The notes under the pieces: model-generated
Databases searched by the model: none
What the model was told of the DNA's origin: nothing
Seen by the model: only the letters and a program-made list of their open reading frames with translations
In this document: in pieces, positions 9,909 to 17,752 of the stretch
Numbering within the stretch: the stretch's first letter is position 1
How the letters are laid out: each line of letters opens with the position of its first letter
Made by a program: the position numbers and the translations under genes
Assembly: GCA_958296185.1 (NCBI GenBank)
Contig: CATQIB010000005.1
Coordinates: 107,501-164,667, forward strand
DNA length: 57,167 nucleotides
Source of the DNA: an uncultured Mesonia sp.
GTDB lineage: Bacteria > Bacteroidota > Bacteroidia > Flavobacteriales > Flavobacteriaceae
Direction: 5' to 3'

Positions 9909-10868
9909 TTAATTCTTTTTGCTACTTAAATATTGCCTAATATTTTTTTCTATTCTTTCCGCTAAATTTTCTAATGATGCTTTTATAAATTTCTCATCAG
10001 TAATTTTCTCATACAGCTCTATGTAACGTTTTGAAACGAGTTCGCAAAACGCGTCACTCATTTCGGGTAACTTTTGACCTGGCTTACCTTGAAAATTGTT
10101 TTCAATTAACCATTCTCGAACAAACTCCTTAGATAATTGTTTTTGTTTTTGATTGTTCTTTTGTCTCTCCTCATAACCGTCGGCGTAAAAGTAGCGTGAA
10201 GAATCGGGTGTATGTATTTCATCGATTAATACAATTTCACCTGATTTTGTTTTTCCAAATTCATATTTGGTATCTACTAAAATCAATCCGCGTGAAGCGG
10301 CAATCTCAGACCCTCTTTGAAAAAGCGCATAAGTATATTGCTCTAATTGTAAATAATCTTCCTCACTTACTATACCTTTTTGAATGATATCTTCTCGCGA
10401 TATATCTTCGTCATGATCCCCTTGCTCTGCTTTGGTGGCTGGCGTGATTATGGGTTCAGGCAATTTATCATTTTCTCTTAGTCCCTCTGGCAGAGCAACA
10501 CCACTTAAAATTCTATTTCCTGCCTTGTACTCTCTAGCGGCGTGGCCTGCCAAATAGCCACGAATAACCATTTCTACTTTAAAAGGCTCACAACTTTTTC
10601 CTATAGCTACGTTGGGATCTGGGGTTGCTTCTAGCCAATTGGGTACAATATCTGCAGTGTCTTGCATCATTTTTGTTGCAATCTGGTTTAGTATTTGACC
10701 TTTATAAGGGATGCCTTTAGGTAATATGACATCAAAAGCACTCAACCTATCGGTCGCAATCATGACTAACAAATCATTTTCTAAAAAATATACCTCGCGC
10801 ACTTTCCCTTTATAATGGTTTTTTTGATTAGGGAAATTGAACTGAGTTTGAGTTAGGGTATTTGTCAT
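9909..10868 (-). CDS. purC: Phosphoribosylaminoimidazole-succinocarboxamide synthase (SAICAR synthase)
   Basis: The 319-residue enzyme joins CAIR and aspartate with ATP to make SAICAR in de novo purine synthesis. Family motifs are clear: GKVREVY and TDRLSAFDV near the N-terminus, [28 protein letters not shown] and [14 protein letters not shown]. The length is that of the longer SAICAR synthase form, which has an extra C-terminal helix region, rather than the short E. coli form of about 240 residues. It begins 3 bases after the phoH stop, so the two genes form an operon, and ends at a shared bidirectional terminator. Confidence 0.97.
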   Translation of the reverse strand: MTNTLTQTQFNFPNQKNHYKGKVREVYFLENDLLVMIATDRLSAFDVILPKGIPYKGQILNQIATKMMQDTADIVPNWLEATPDPNVAIGKSCEPFKVEMVIRGYLAGHAAREYKAGNRILSGVALPEGLRENDKLPEPIITPATKAEQGDHDEDISREDIIQKGIVSEEDYLQLEQYTYALFQRGSEIAASRGLILVDTKYEFGKTKSGEIVLIDEIHTPDSSRYFYADGYEERQKNNQKQKQLSKEFVREWLIENNFQGKPGQKLPEMSDAFCELVSKRYIELYEKITDEKFIKASLENLAERIEKNIRQYLSSKKN

Positions 10869-10871
10869 TTT

Positions 10872-11825
10872 TTATTCTGGAGTTTCTATTTTTTTATAGG
10901 CTGCGATTACTTCTTTAACCAATTTATGTCTTATTACATCTTTATCGTCAAGAAATACCATACCAATTCCTTTAATACCTTTAAGTACCAAAAGGGCTTC
11001 TTTTAAGCCAGAGGTAACGCGCGGCGGAAGGTCTATTTGACCTGGATCGCCTGTAATCATGAATTTAGCGTTTTTCCCCATTCGTGTTAAAAACATCTTC
11101 ATTTGGGCGTGGGTGGTGTTTTGTGCTTCATCAAGAATTACAAAAGCATCGTCAAGAGTTCTACCACGCATAAACGCCATGGGGGCTATTTGTATAGTTC
11201 CTTTTTCAATAAAAGATTCAAGCTTTTCATGCGGAATCATATCGCGTAAACCATCATAAAGTGGCTGCATATACGGATCTAATTTCTCTTTCAAATCACC
11301 TGGCAAGAAGCCTAAATTTTCCCCCGCTTCAACTGCGGGTCGGGTTAAAATTATTCTTCTAACTTGTCTTTCTTTTAGTGCTTTTACAGCTAGTGCAACG
11401 CCGGTGTATGTTTTACCTGTACCGGCAGGACCAACTGCGAATACCAAATCGTTCTTTTGGCAGAGCTCAACCAGTTTACGCTGATTTGCCGTTTGGGCCT
11501 TTATAAGCCTGCCTCCTACACCATGCACCAAAATATCTGAACTTGAAAGACTTGTTTCGTAGTCTTCTTTTTTATCACTTGTGAGTATACGCTCAATCCC
11601 GTTTTCATCAAGTTTATTATACTTGGCAAAGTACTCTAACAGCATATGAAGACGCTTATCAAATTCTATTAATCGTTCTTCATCTCCAAATGCTTTAATT
11701 CTATTTCCTCGAGCAACAATTTTAAGTTTCGGAAAATAGCGTTTTAACAATTGTATGTTACTATTTTGAGACCCAAAAAATTCTTTTGGGCTTATCTCTT
11801 GTAATTCTATTTCAACTTCGTTCAA
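10872..11825 (-). CDS. phoH: PhoH family ATPase
   Basis: The 317-residue cytoplasmic P-loop NTPase belongs to the PhoH (PhoL/YbeZ-like) group, which is associated with RNA and ribosome metabolism; its exact job is unsettled. Walker A is GPAGTGKT at residues 132-139 and Walker B VILDEAQN at 229-236; the N-terminal 100 residues form the KH-like region of PhoH-like proteins. A sensor-like MITGDPGQIDLP follows. It is co-transcribed with purC 3 bases downstream, an order I believe is common in Flavobacteriaceae. A -7 box lies 44 bases upstream. Confidence 0.94.
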   Translation of the reverse strand: MNEVEIELQEISPKEFFGSQNSNIQLLKRYFPKLKIVARGNRIKAFGDEERLIEFDKRLHMLLEYFAKYNKLDENGIERILTSDKKEDYETSLSSSDILVHGVGGRLIKAQTANQRKLVELCQKNDLVFAVGPAGTGKTYTGVALAVKALKERQVRRIILTRPAVEAGENLGFLPGDLKEKLDPYMQPLYDGLRDMIPHEKLESFIEKGTIQIAPMAFMRGRTLDDAFVILDEAQNTTHAQMKMFLTRMGKNAKFMITGDPGQIDLPPRVTSGLKEALLVLKGIKGIGMVFLDDKDVIRHKLVKEVIAAYKKIETPE

Positions 11826-11868
11826 ATGGGCGTGTATTTATTGGTCTTTTATAATTAAATTCGCATCA

Positions 11869-11876
11869 CAAATTTA
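11869..11876 (-). promoter_or_regulatory. Putative -7 box of the phoH-purC promoter
   Basis: On the minus strand TAAATTTG matches TAnnTTTG exactly, 44 bases before the phoH start. No TTTG lies at the usual -33 distance, so the call rests on one box. Confidence 0.45.
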
Positions 11877-11918
11877 CGCAAAAACTAAGTAAAGTTTAGC
11901 ATTTAAAGATTAACTTTT

Positions 11919-12749
11919 ATGCCCATTATTACACTTACGACAGACTTTGGATTTAAAGACCCCTCTATTGGGGCTATAAAGGGTTCTATTTTTAGTGAGC
12001 TTGGCGATGTTAATATTGTTGATATAAGCCATGAGGTATCTCCTTTTCATACTTTAGAGGCGGCTTATATTATCAAAAATGCTTATCACACTTTTCCAAA
12101 AGGCAGCATTCATATTATTGGGGTTGATTCAGAAATCACACCAGAAAACAAACATTTAGCCATTGCTTTAGATGATCATTATTTTATTTGTGCAGACAAT
12201 GGAATCCTTTCGTTAATCGCATCAGAAATCAATCCACAAAAAATTGTAGAAATCAATATCCACGATGCAGTCGAAACCACTTTTCCGGTTTTAGATATAT
12301 TTGTAAAAGTAGCTTCTCATATTGCACGAGGTGGTACGCTAGAGGTTATTGGAAAACCCATTACAGCAATTAAACAATTAAAAGCGATAAAGCCTCAAAT
12401 AAATGATGCTCAAAATCAAATACAAGGTCACGTTATATATATAGACAATTATGGCAATGTGGTAACCAATGTAACGCGTAATACCATTCAGCAAATAGGA
12501 AAAGGACGTGATTTTGTAATAAGTGCGCGAACCACACGTTTTACAAAAATATACGACACCTATAGCCACGCTATAGACTTTAATGAGGCTAAAGAAATTC
12601 GAGAAGAAGAGGGTAAAAAAATGGCTATTTTTAACACGGCCAATTACTTAGAAATTGCTATCTATAAAAGTAACCCACATACTGTAGGAAGTGCCTCGAC
12701 CTTACTGGGGCTAAAATTGCTAGACACCATAACCATAAATTTTAATTAA
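11919..12749 (+). CDS. SAM hydrolase/SAM-dependent halogenase-type protein (DUF62)
   Basis: The 276-residue protein belongs to the DUF62 family, whose studied members hydrolyse S-adenosylmethionine to adenosine and methionine; fluorinases and chlorinases are relatives. Visible are the N-terminal TTDFG (Asp9), VDISHEV, ADNG at 92-95 and YIDNYGNVVTN. The canonical VVDPGVG motif is replaced by GVDSEIT (Asp70 kept, the Pro-Gly part lost), so activity is not assured. The stop overlaps the next ATG by one base (TAATG), showing translational coupling into a four-gene operon ending in gldG. Confidence 0.9.
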   Translation: MPIITLTTDFGFKDPSIGAIKGSIFSELGDVNIVDISHEVSPFHTLEAAYIIKNAYHTFPKGSIHIIGVDSEITPENKHLAIALDDHYFICADNGILSLIASEINPQKIVEINIHDAVETTFPVLDIFVKVASHIARGGTLEVIGKPITAIKQLKAIKPQINDAQNQIQGHVIYIDNYGNVVTNVTRNTIQQIGKGRDFVISARTTRFTKIYDTYSHAIDFNEAKEIREEEGKKMAIFNTANYLEIAIYKSNPHTVGSASTLLGLKLLDTITINFN

Positions 12750-13045
12750 TGATCGTACGAATAGTTAAATTGTCTTTTAAACCAGAGGCCGTAATTGATT
12801 TTAAATCTCTTTTTGAAGAATACAAAACAAAAATAAGAGGTTTTGAAGGCTGCCAATTCTTAGAACTCTATCAAGACAAAAATCATGATAATATATTTTT
12901 TACCTATAGTTATTGGGAAAACCAAGAAGCTTTAGAGCGCTATCGTCATTCCCAATTATTTAAATTAATTTGGCCAGCAACTAAAGCAGGTTTTAATGCC
13001 AAACCAGAGGCTTGGACACTAGATAAACTTTATACTTTAGATTAA
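12749..13045 (+). CDS. Antibiotic biosynthesis monooxygenase (ABM) domain protein
   Basis: The 98-residue single-domain protein has the dimeric alpha/beta ferredoxin-like ABM fold: MIVRIVKLSFK (first strand), a helix from about residue 18, EGCQFLELYQD, FTYSYWENQEALERYRHS and a C-terminal strand. Such small proteins include haem-degrading and quinol monooxygenases, but most, like this one, have no assigned substrate. It is coupled at both ends by one-base stop/start overlaps to the DUF62 gene and to gldF, so it is part of the gldFG operon. Confidence 0.85.
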   Translation: MIVRIVKLSFKPEAVIDFKSLFEEYKTKIRGFEGCQFLELYQDKNHDNIFFTYSYWENQEALERYRHSQLFKLIWPATKAGFNAKPEAWTLDKLYTLD

Positions 13046-13776
13046 TGAAAGCTATTTATTTAAAAGAACTCCAATCTTTTTTTTCTAATCCCACCGGCTA
13101 TTTGGTGATTGGTGTATTCCTAACACTTAACGGTTTGTTTTTGTGGGTGTTTAACACCGGGTACAATATACTTGATTTCGGATTTGCCAACCTAACTCCG
13201 TTTTTTACTATTGCTCCTTGGATTTTTATATTTTTAATTCCTGCAGTAAGTATGCGTAGTTTTTCTGAAGAAAAAAAACAGGGCACACTAGAGCTATTAC
13301 TTACCAAGCCAATTTCTCACAATCAATTAGTATGGGGTAAATATCTAGGCGTTTTAACCATAAGTTTAATGGCCATTTTACCTACCACCCTTTACGTATT
13401 TAGCATATACCAGTTGGGTAAAACACCAGGAAATGCCGATTTTGGAGCACTCTTCACCAGTTATATCGGATTAGTCTTATTAAGTGCTACCTATGCTGCC
13501 ATAAGTTTATTTTGTTCAAGTATTTCAAAAAATCAAATAATAGCTTTTATGGCCTCGGTGCTACTATTATTTATTTTCTTTGTTGGTTTAGATAATCTAG
13601 AAGGCATCAACCTCCTAGGAAACCAACAATATGATCTTTCTTATCTGGGGATTAACTATCACTATAAAAGTATAAGTCGTGGCGTGATAGACACTCGCGA
13701 TCTCATTTATTTTTTTAGTATTATCGCCCTATTTATATTTTTAACCAGAAACCAAATCCGTAAAGAAATCGCTTAG
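13045..13776 (+). CDS. gldF: Gliding motility-associated ABC transporter permease GldF
   Basis: The 243-residue inner-membrane protein has about six hydrophobic segments and the ABC-2 permease signature between the second and third (RSFSEEKKQGTLELLLTKPIS, at about residues 72-92; LVWGKYLG). The family works with GldG and the ATPase GldA in F. johnsoniae, where mutants lose gliding; homologues also occur in non-gliding species. gldA is not in this window, as expected from its separate location in known genomes. It starts inside the stop codon of the ABM gene and gldG begins one base after its stop. Confidence 0.93.
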   Translation: MKAIYLKELQSFFSNPTGYLVIGVFLTLNGLFLWVFNTGYNILDFGFANLTPFFTIAPWIFIFLIPAVSMRSFSEEKKQGTLELLLTKPISHNQLVWGKYLGVLTISLMAILPTTLYVFSIYQLGKTPGNADFGALFTSYIGLVLLSATYAAISLFCSSISKNQIIAFMASVLLLFIFFVGLDNLEGINLLGNQQYDLSYLGINYHYKSISRGVIDTRDLIYFFSIIALFIFLTRNQIRKEIA

Positions 13777-13777
13777 T

Positions 13778-15448
13778 ATGCTTAAAAATCTAAAACCATT
13801 ACTCCTTTTTGTGTTAGGAATTGTTTTGATCAACATCTTGGGTAACTTTTTCTTTTACCGATTTGATTTGACCTCAGCCCAGCAGTACACCTTATCGAAC
13901 AACACCAAAAATATTATTTCTGATGTAACAGAACCTGTTGCTATAAGGGTTTTTTTAAGAGGAGATTTTCCCGGTGAATTTAAAAGACTTCAGCTAGAAA
14001 CCCAGTATTTACTAGAAGAATTTGCCGCACTAAATAAAAATGTAAAGTTTGAGTTTATCAATCCGCTTAATCAAGAGGAAGATGCTCAACAAGTGGCTCA
14101 AAGGTTTTACCAAGCAGGAATGACGCCAGAATCGCTTAATATAAGAGAAAATGGCAAGTTAACAGAGCGACTTATGTTTCCTTGGGCTGTTGCCGAATTA
14201 AATGACAAACAAGTGAAAATTCCGCTTTTAAAAAAGAATATTACCAGTAATAATGAAGAGATAGTAAATCTTTCAATTGCAAATCTTGAATATAATTTTG
14301 CCAGTGCGCTTAACCAGTTGGTATACGAAAAGACAAAAAAAATTGCGGTAATGCGCGGTAATGGAGAATTGGCAGATCTCCATATAGCCGATTTTGCAAA
14401 TTCTCTTAAAGAGTTTTATTATATAGCACCATTTACTTTAGATTCTACGGCCGTAAATCCTATAAAGACATTAAAGCAACTTGAAGGTTTTGATTTGGTA
14501 ATTGAAGCTAAACCTAGTATGGCTTTCACAGAAAAAGAAAAGTTTGTTTTAGACCAATATTTAATGCAAGGCGGTAAAATGCTTTGGCTGACAGAAGGCG
14601 TTATAATAGAAAAGGATAGTTTGTTTAGCAATCCAGAAAACACTGCTCTTGCGATGCCGAAAAACTTGAATTTACAAGATTATTTTTTTAGCTATGGTAT
14701 ACGAATTAATCCAAGCTTGGTACAAGACCTTGTATCGGCACCATTGATTTTGGCTCAGGGTGAAGGAAACAATACGCAGTTTAAACCTATCCCTTGGTTT
14801 TATTCGCCCTTAGCAATAAGCACAAATAACCATCCTATAATCAAAAATATAGAAGCGGTAAAACTCGAGTTTTCTAGCCCCATAGACACACTTGAAAGAA
14901 AGGGATTAAAAAAGACCATTTTATTACACAGCTCACCGAAAACTAAATTAGAACAAGTACCTAGTTTACTTAATTTACAGGAACTCTTAAACCAAACTGA
15001 AGCTAAAGGTTTTAATCAAGGCACCAAGAATATAGGTGTTTTAATAGAAGGAAAATTTAAATCGGTTTATGATAAAAGAATTAAACCGGTAGATTATAAA
15101 GACTATAGAGAAAGTAGTGATTCCACTCAAATGGTAGTTATAGCCGATGGGGATATTGTTAAAAATGAATTTGGTAAAAATGGCCCTATTGAATTGGGTT
15201 TTGACCGATTTACTGGAACCACTTACGGAAACAAGTCGCTTTTGATAAATGCGGTAAACTATATGTTAGATGACAAAGGTCTTTTGGCTCTTCGCACTAA
15301 AGATGTAAAATTGGCTTTCTTAAATACAGAAAAAGTTGCACAAGAACGGTTAACTTGGCAACTTTTAAATTTAGGCTTACCGCTATTAATATTAACGATA
15401 GCTGCAGCTATTTACTATTATCTTAGAAAGAGAAAGTATGCTCGCTAA
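13778..15448 (+). CDS. gldG: Gliding motility-associated ABC transporter substrate-binding-like protein GldG
   Basis: The 556-residue protein has an N-terminal membrane segment (about residues 5-25), a large extracytoplasmic region, and a C-terminal membrane segment (about 530-548) followed by a basic tail. DLTSAQQYTLS and VRIFLRGDFPGEFKRL-like text (here AIRVFLRGDFPGEFKRLQ) and the later VVIADGDIVKNEFG are typical of the GldG/IFT52-like uncharacterised ABC component. It is the last gene of the DUF62-ABM-gldF-gldG operon and converges on a small minus-strand gene 5 bases away, so the two 3' ends may overlap in the transcripts. Confidence 0.93.
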   Translation: MLKNLKPLLLFVLGIVLINILGNFFFYRFDLTSAQQYTLSNNTKNIISDVTEPVAIRVFLRGDFPGEFKRLQLETQYLLEEFAALNKNVKFEFINPLNQEEDAQQVAQRFYQAGMTPESLNIRENGKLTERLMFPWAVAELNDKQVKIPLLKKNITSNNEEIVNLSIANLEYNFASALNQLVYEKTKKIAVMRGNGELADLHIADFANSLKEFYYIAPFTLDSTAVNPIKTLKQLEGFDLVIEAKPSMAFTEKEKFVLDQYLMQGGKMLWLTEGVIIEKDSLFSNPENTALAMPKNLNLQDYFFSYGIRINPSLVQDLVSAPLILAQGEGNNTQFKPIPWFYSPLAISTNNHPIIKNIEAVKLEFSSPIDTLERKGLKKTILLHSSPKTKLEQVPSLLNLQELLNQTEAKGFNQGTKNIGVLIEGKFKSVYDKRIKPVDYKDYRESSDSTQMVVIADGDIVKNEFGKNGPIELGFDRFTGTTYGNKSLLINAVNYMLDDKGLLALRTKDVKLAFLNTEKVAQERLTWQLLNLGLPLLILTIAAAIYYYLRKRKYAR

Positions 15449-15453
15449 AATAT

Positions 15454-15720
15454 TTACAAAGCGTTGATTCTTGAAATTAAGTCATGTGCTTTAGTTTCAA
15501 TTTCTTTGCTCACTTCTTTAAGGTGCTTACCCTTATGCTCTACATCTCTTTGGTTAATTTTTGTGATCATAGCATTGAAATCGCTAACGGCATCTGCAAT
15601 AATAGCATCTGTTTCTTTTGCGTTTTCCTCTGGATGAGCTATTTGATATATGATAGCGGTTTCTATAATATCGCTCATCACATAATTTAAATCTTTCTTC
15701 AGGTTTTTCTTACTTGCCAT
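15454..15720 (-). CDS. Conserved small helical protein of unknown function
   Basis: I do not recognise a named family. The 88-residue product is charged and predicted almost wholly helical, beginning MASKKNLKKDLNYVMSDIIE, with a central DAIIADAVSDFN and a basic stretch (KHKG-like HKGKHLKEVSKEIE). It has no signal peptide or membrane segment. Codon use resembles its neighbours and the start is a clear ATG, so it looks real. It is 66 bases downstream of manA on the same strand and may be read through from it, or have its own promoter. Confidence 0.75.
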   Translation of the reverse strand: MASKKNLKKDLNYVMSDIIETAIIYQIAHPEENAKETDAIIADAVSDFNAMITKINQRDVEHKGKHLKEVSKEIETKAHDLISRINAL

Positions 15721-15786
15721 AGCATTATAATTTTATTCGCCAAAATTAGTCTATTTATACGTGTAAAAAAAGAATTCAAGTTAATA

Positions 15787-16779
15787 TTAAATGCTCACAT
15801 GAAGAACGGTAGCCTGTTTGGCAGAAATATTCACTGCTTGTTTTAATTGGTAAGGTATAAGAACGCTCTGCCCCGCTTCCACGCTCATTGTGTTGTGTTT
15901 ATCTTTAATTATTATTTTTCCTTCAATAACAATTAGAATAACAAACGAATCTATAATTTCAATAGAAAAATCGGTTACATCTACCAAATTGAGTTTTTGA
16001 GTAGTAAAGAATATATTTTCAACTAGGCTTACAGGTTGATTAACTTTCTCTTCATAGGATATTTTATAATGAATAGGAAAAGAAAAATCAATGGCATCTA
16101 TAGCCAAATCTGTATGCAATTCACGTTTATTCCCATCAATATCAACACGGTCCCAATCATACACACGGTAAGTAACATCACTAGTCTGCTGTATTTCGGC
16201 CAATAAGGTACCCTTTCCAATAGCGTGAATTAAACCAGGGCTTATAAAAAAAACATCACCAGCCTCAACAAACTCTTTTTTTAATATTGAAGCTATATCT
16301 CCCTGATTTAATGCTTGCAAATAGTTTTCTTTTGTACAAGGCTGCTTAAAACCAGTTATTAAATGAGCATCTTCATCGGCTTTTACTACATACCACATTT
16401 CTGTTTTCCCAAAACTATTGTGGCGCTTTTGGGCCAAATTATCGTCGGGGTGTAGTTGCACCGATAAATTCTCGCTAGCGTCTATAAATTTAATTAAAAG
16501 CGGAAAAGTATCACCAAATTTTTTATAAACCTTAGGCCCCACTAATTCACCTTTAAATTTTTGTAAAAGCGCACTTAAGGTTTGGTCTTTAAAAGGACCT
16601 TGAACAACGACTGATGAATTGTTCTCAACATCACTTATTTCCCAACTTTCTCCAATTTTGTCAAAATTCGCCGGCTTATTAAACTCTTTAACTAAACGAG
16701 TACCTCCCCATACTTTTTGTTTTAAGATAGGTTTAAATAAAAGTGGGCTTAGCTTAGCTTCCTTATTCTTTTCCTTCAT
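15787..16779 (-). CDS. manA: Mannose-6-phosphate isomerase, class I type
   Basis: The 330-residue zinc enzyme interconverts mannose-6-phosphate and fructose-6-phosphate, feeding GDP-mannose and glycan synthesis. Cupin motifs are present: VWGG near the N-terminus, SVQLHPDD (His110), KTEMWYV (Glu127), GLIHAIG and EIQQTSDVTYRVYDWDR. I use the ATG at 16779; an in-frame TTG at 16788 would add three residues. The start lies inside the end of the pterin synthase gene (17-base overlap), so the two are translationally coupled. It is the last of three packed genes after idi. Confidence 0.93.
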   Translation of the reverse strand: MKEKNKEAKLSPLLFKPILKQKVWGGTRLVKEFNKPANFDKIGESWEISDVENNSSVVVQGPFKDQTLSALLQKFKGELVGPKVYKKFGDTFPLLIKFIDASENLSVQLHPDDNLAQKRHNSFGKTEMWYVVKADEDAHLITGFKQPCTKENYLQALNQGDIASILKKEFVEAGDVFFISPGLIHAIGKGTLLAEIQQTSDVTYRVYDWDRVDIDGNKRELHTDLAIDAIDFSFPIHYKISYEEKVNQPVSLVENIFFTTQKLNLVDVTDFSIEIIDSFVILIVIEGKIIIKDKHNTMSVEAGQSVLIPYQLKQAVNISAKQATVLHVSI

Positions 16780-17173
16780 ATTTAACAAAATTTCTAGGTG
16801 TTTCGTATAAGGTAATAGCGAGCTTTAAATCTTCATCTAAATATGGTCTCAAATAATTAAAAATAACAATGGCTATGTTTTCTGCTGTAGGATTTAGATC
16901 CTTAAATTCTGGAACTTCCAAATTGAGGTTTTTATGATCTAAAACGTCTTCAACCTTTTCTTTAATTAATTGCTTTAATAGCCCTAAATCAATAACAAAA
17001 CCCGTGACTGGATCTACCGGTCCAGTTACTTGAACTTCCAACTCATAATTATGACCATGATATAGCGGATTGCTACACTTACCAAATACAGCTTTATTTT
17101 TTTCACCGCTCCATTCTTTATTAAAAAGCCTATGAGCCGCATTAAAATGTGCTTTCCTACAAACGCTAACCAT
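16763..17173 (-). CDS. 6-pyruvoyl-tetrahydropterin synthase/QueD-family enzyme
   Basis: The 136-residue product is a T-fold zinc enzyme acting on 7,8-dihydroneopterin triphosphate. The zinc ligands are His14 (FNAAHRL) and His39/His41 (HGHNY), the catalytic Cys is Cys33 (FGKCSNP), His80 lies in LDHKNLN, and Glu124 in YETPRN binds the pterin. Its motifs resemble animal 6-pyruvoyl-tetrahydropterin synthase (FGKCNNPNGHGHNY, LDHKNLD, YETD) more than E. coli QueD. Whether it makes 6-carboxy-tetrahydropterin for queuosine or 6-pyruvoyl-tetrahydropterin cannot be decided here, as no queuosine genes are nearby. It starts one base after the idi stop. Confidence 0.88.
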   Translation of the reverse strand: MVSVCRKAHFNAAHRLFNKEWSGEKNKAVFGKCSNPLYHGHNYELEVQVTGPVDPVTGFVIDLGLLKQLIKEKVEDVLDHKNLNLEVPEFKDLNPTAENIAIVIFNYLRPYLDEDLKLAITLYETPRNFVKYEGKE

Positions 17174-17174
17174 G

Positions 17175-17690
17175 TTATTTTGAAATATATTGATAATACT
17201 TTTCGAAAATAATTTTAAACCAAGCGGTATAAATATCGGGATTGGCTTGGATGTCTTTTTTCAAAAAATCTAAAGTAACCCATTTCCAAGATGCTACCTC
17301 TTCTTCGTTAATTTGAGGTACATCATTATAATGCCCAATTAAGATATAGTCAAATTCATGTTCTGTTAAACCATTGTCAAATGGGGCCTTGTATATAAAA
17401 GAAGTAACTTCTTTTAAAGGCGTGGTAAAACCCATTTCTTCTTGCAGTCGTCTTTCACCGGCCTGAGTATTGGTTTCGCCTGGCTTTTGATGACTACAGC
17501 AAGTATTAGTCCATAACCCTGGGGAATGGTATTTACCTAAGGCACGTTGTTGAATCATCACTTCATCTTTGTCGTTAAAGACAAAAACCGAGAACGCTCT
17601 ATGCAATAAAGCCTTTTGGTGAGCTTCAATTTTTTCCATCAAACCGATTTGCTCATCCTTCTCGTTTACCAAAATCACTTGTTCTTCCAT
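17175..17690 (-). CDS. idi: Isopentenyl-diphosphate delta-isomerase, type I
   Basis: The 171-residue Nudix-fold enzyme interconverts isopentenyl and dimethylallyl diphosphate, the isoprenoid building blocks. The active-site Cys is in WTNTCCSHQ (about residue 64) and the catalytic Glu in EHEFDYIL (Glu112); the Nudix-like RRLQEEMGF follows GERR. I choose the ATG at 17690; an in-frame TTG at 17699 lies within a promoter-like box and is unlikely. It is the first gene of idi-pterin synthase-manA, with spacers of one base or overlaps. The three products share no pathway, so the operon may be one of convenience. Confidence 0.94.
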   Translation of the reverse strand: MEEQVILVNEKDEQIGLMEKIEAHQKALLHRAFSVFVFNDKDEVMIQQRALGKYHSPGLWTNTCCSHQKPGETNTQAGERRLQEEMGFTTPLKEVTSFIYKAPFDNGLTEHEFDYILIGHYNDVPQINEEEVASWKWVTLDFLKKDIQANPDIYTAWFKIIFEKYYQYISK

Positions 17691-17696
17691 AGTTAT

Positions 17697-17712
17697 CAAA
17701 AATACAAAAGTA
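17697..17712 (-). promoter_or_regulatory. Two adjacent -7-like boxes just upstream of idi
   Basis: On the minus strand TACTTTTG (17705-17712) and TATTTTTG (17697-17704) both fit TAnnTTTG and lie 14 and 6 bases before the idi ATG. No clear -33 element is present. If used, the mRNA leader would be very short or absent. Confidence 0.4.
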
Positions 17713-17752
17713 TTTGAGATAACCTAAACTATAATGGTGGTTTAGCCTTTTT

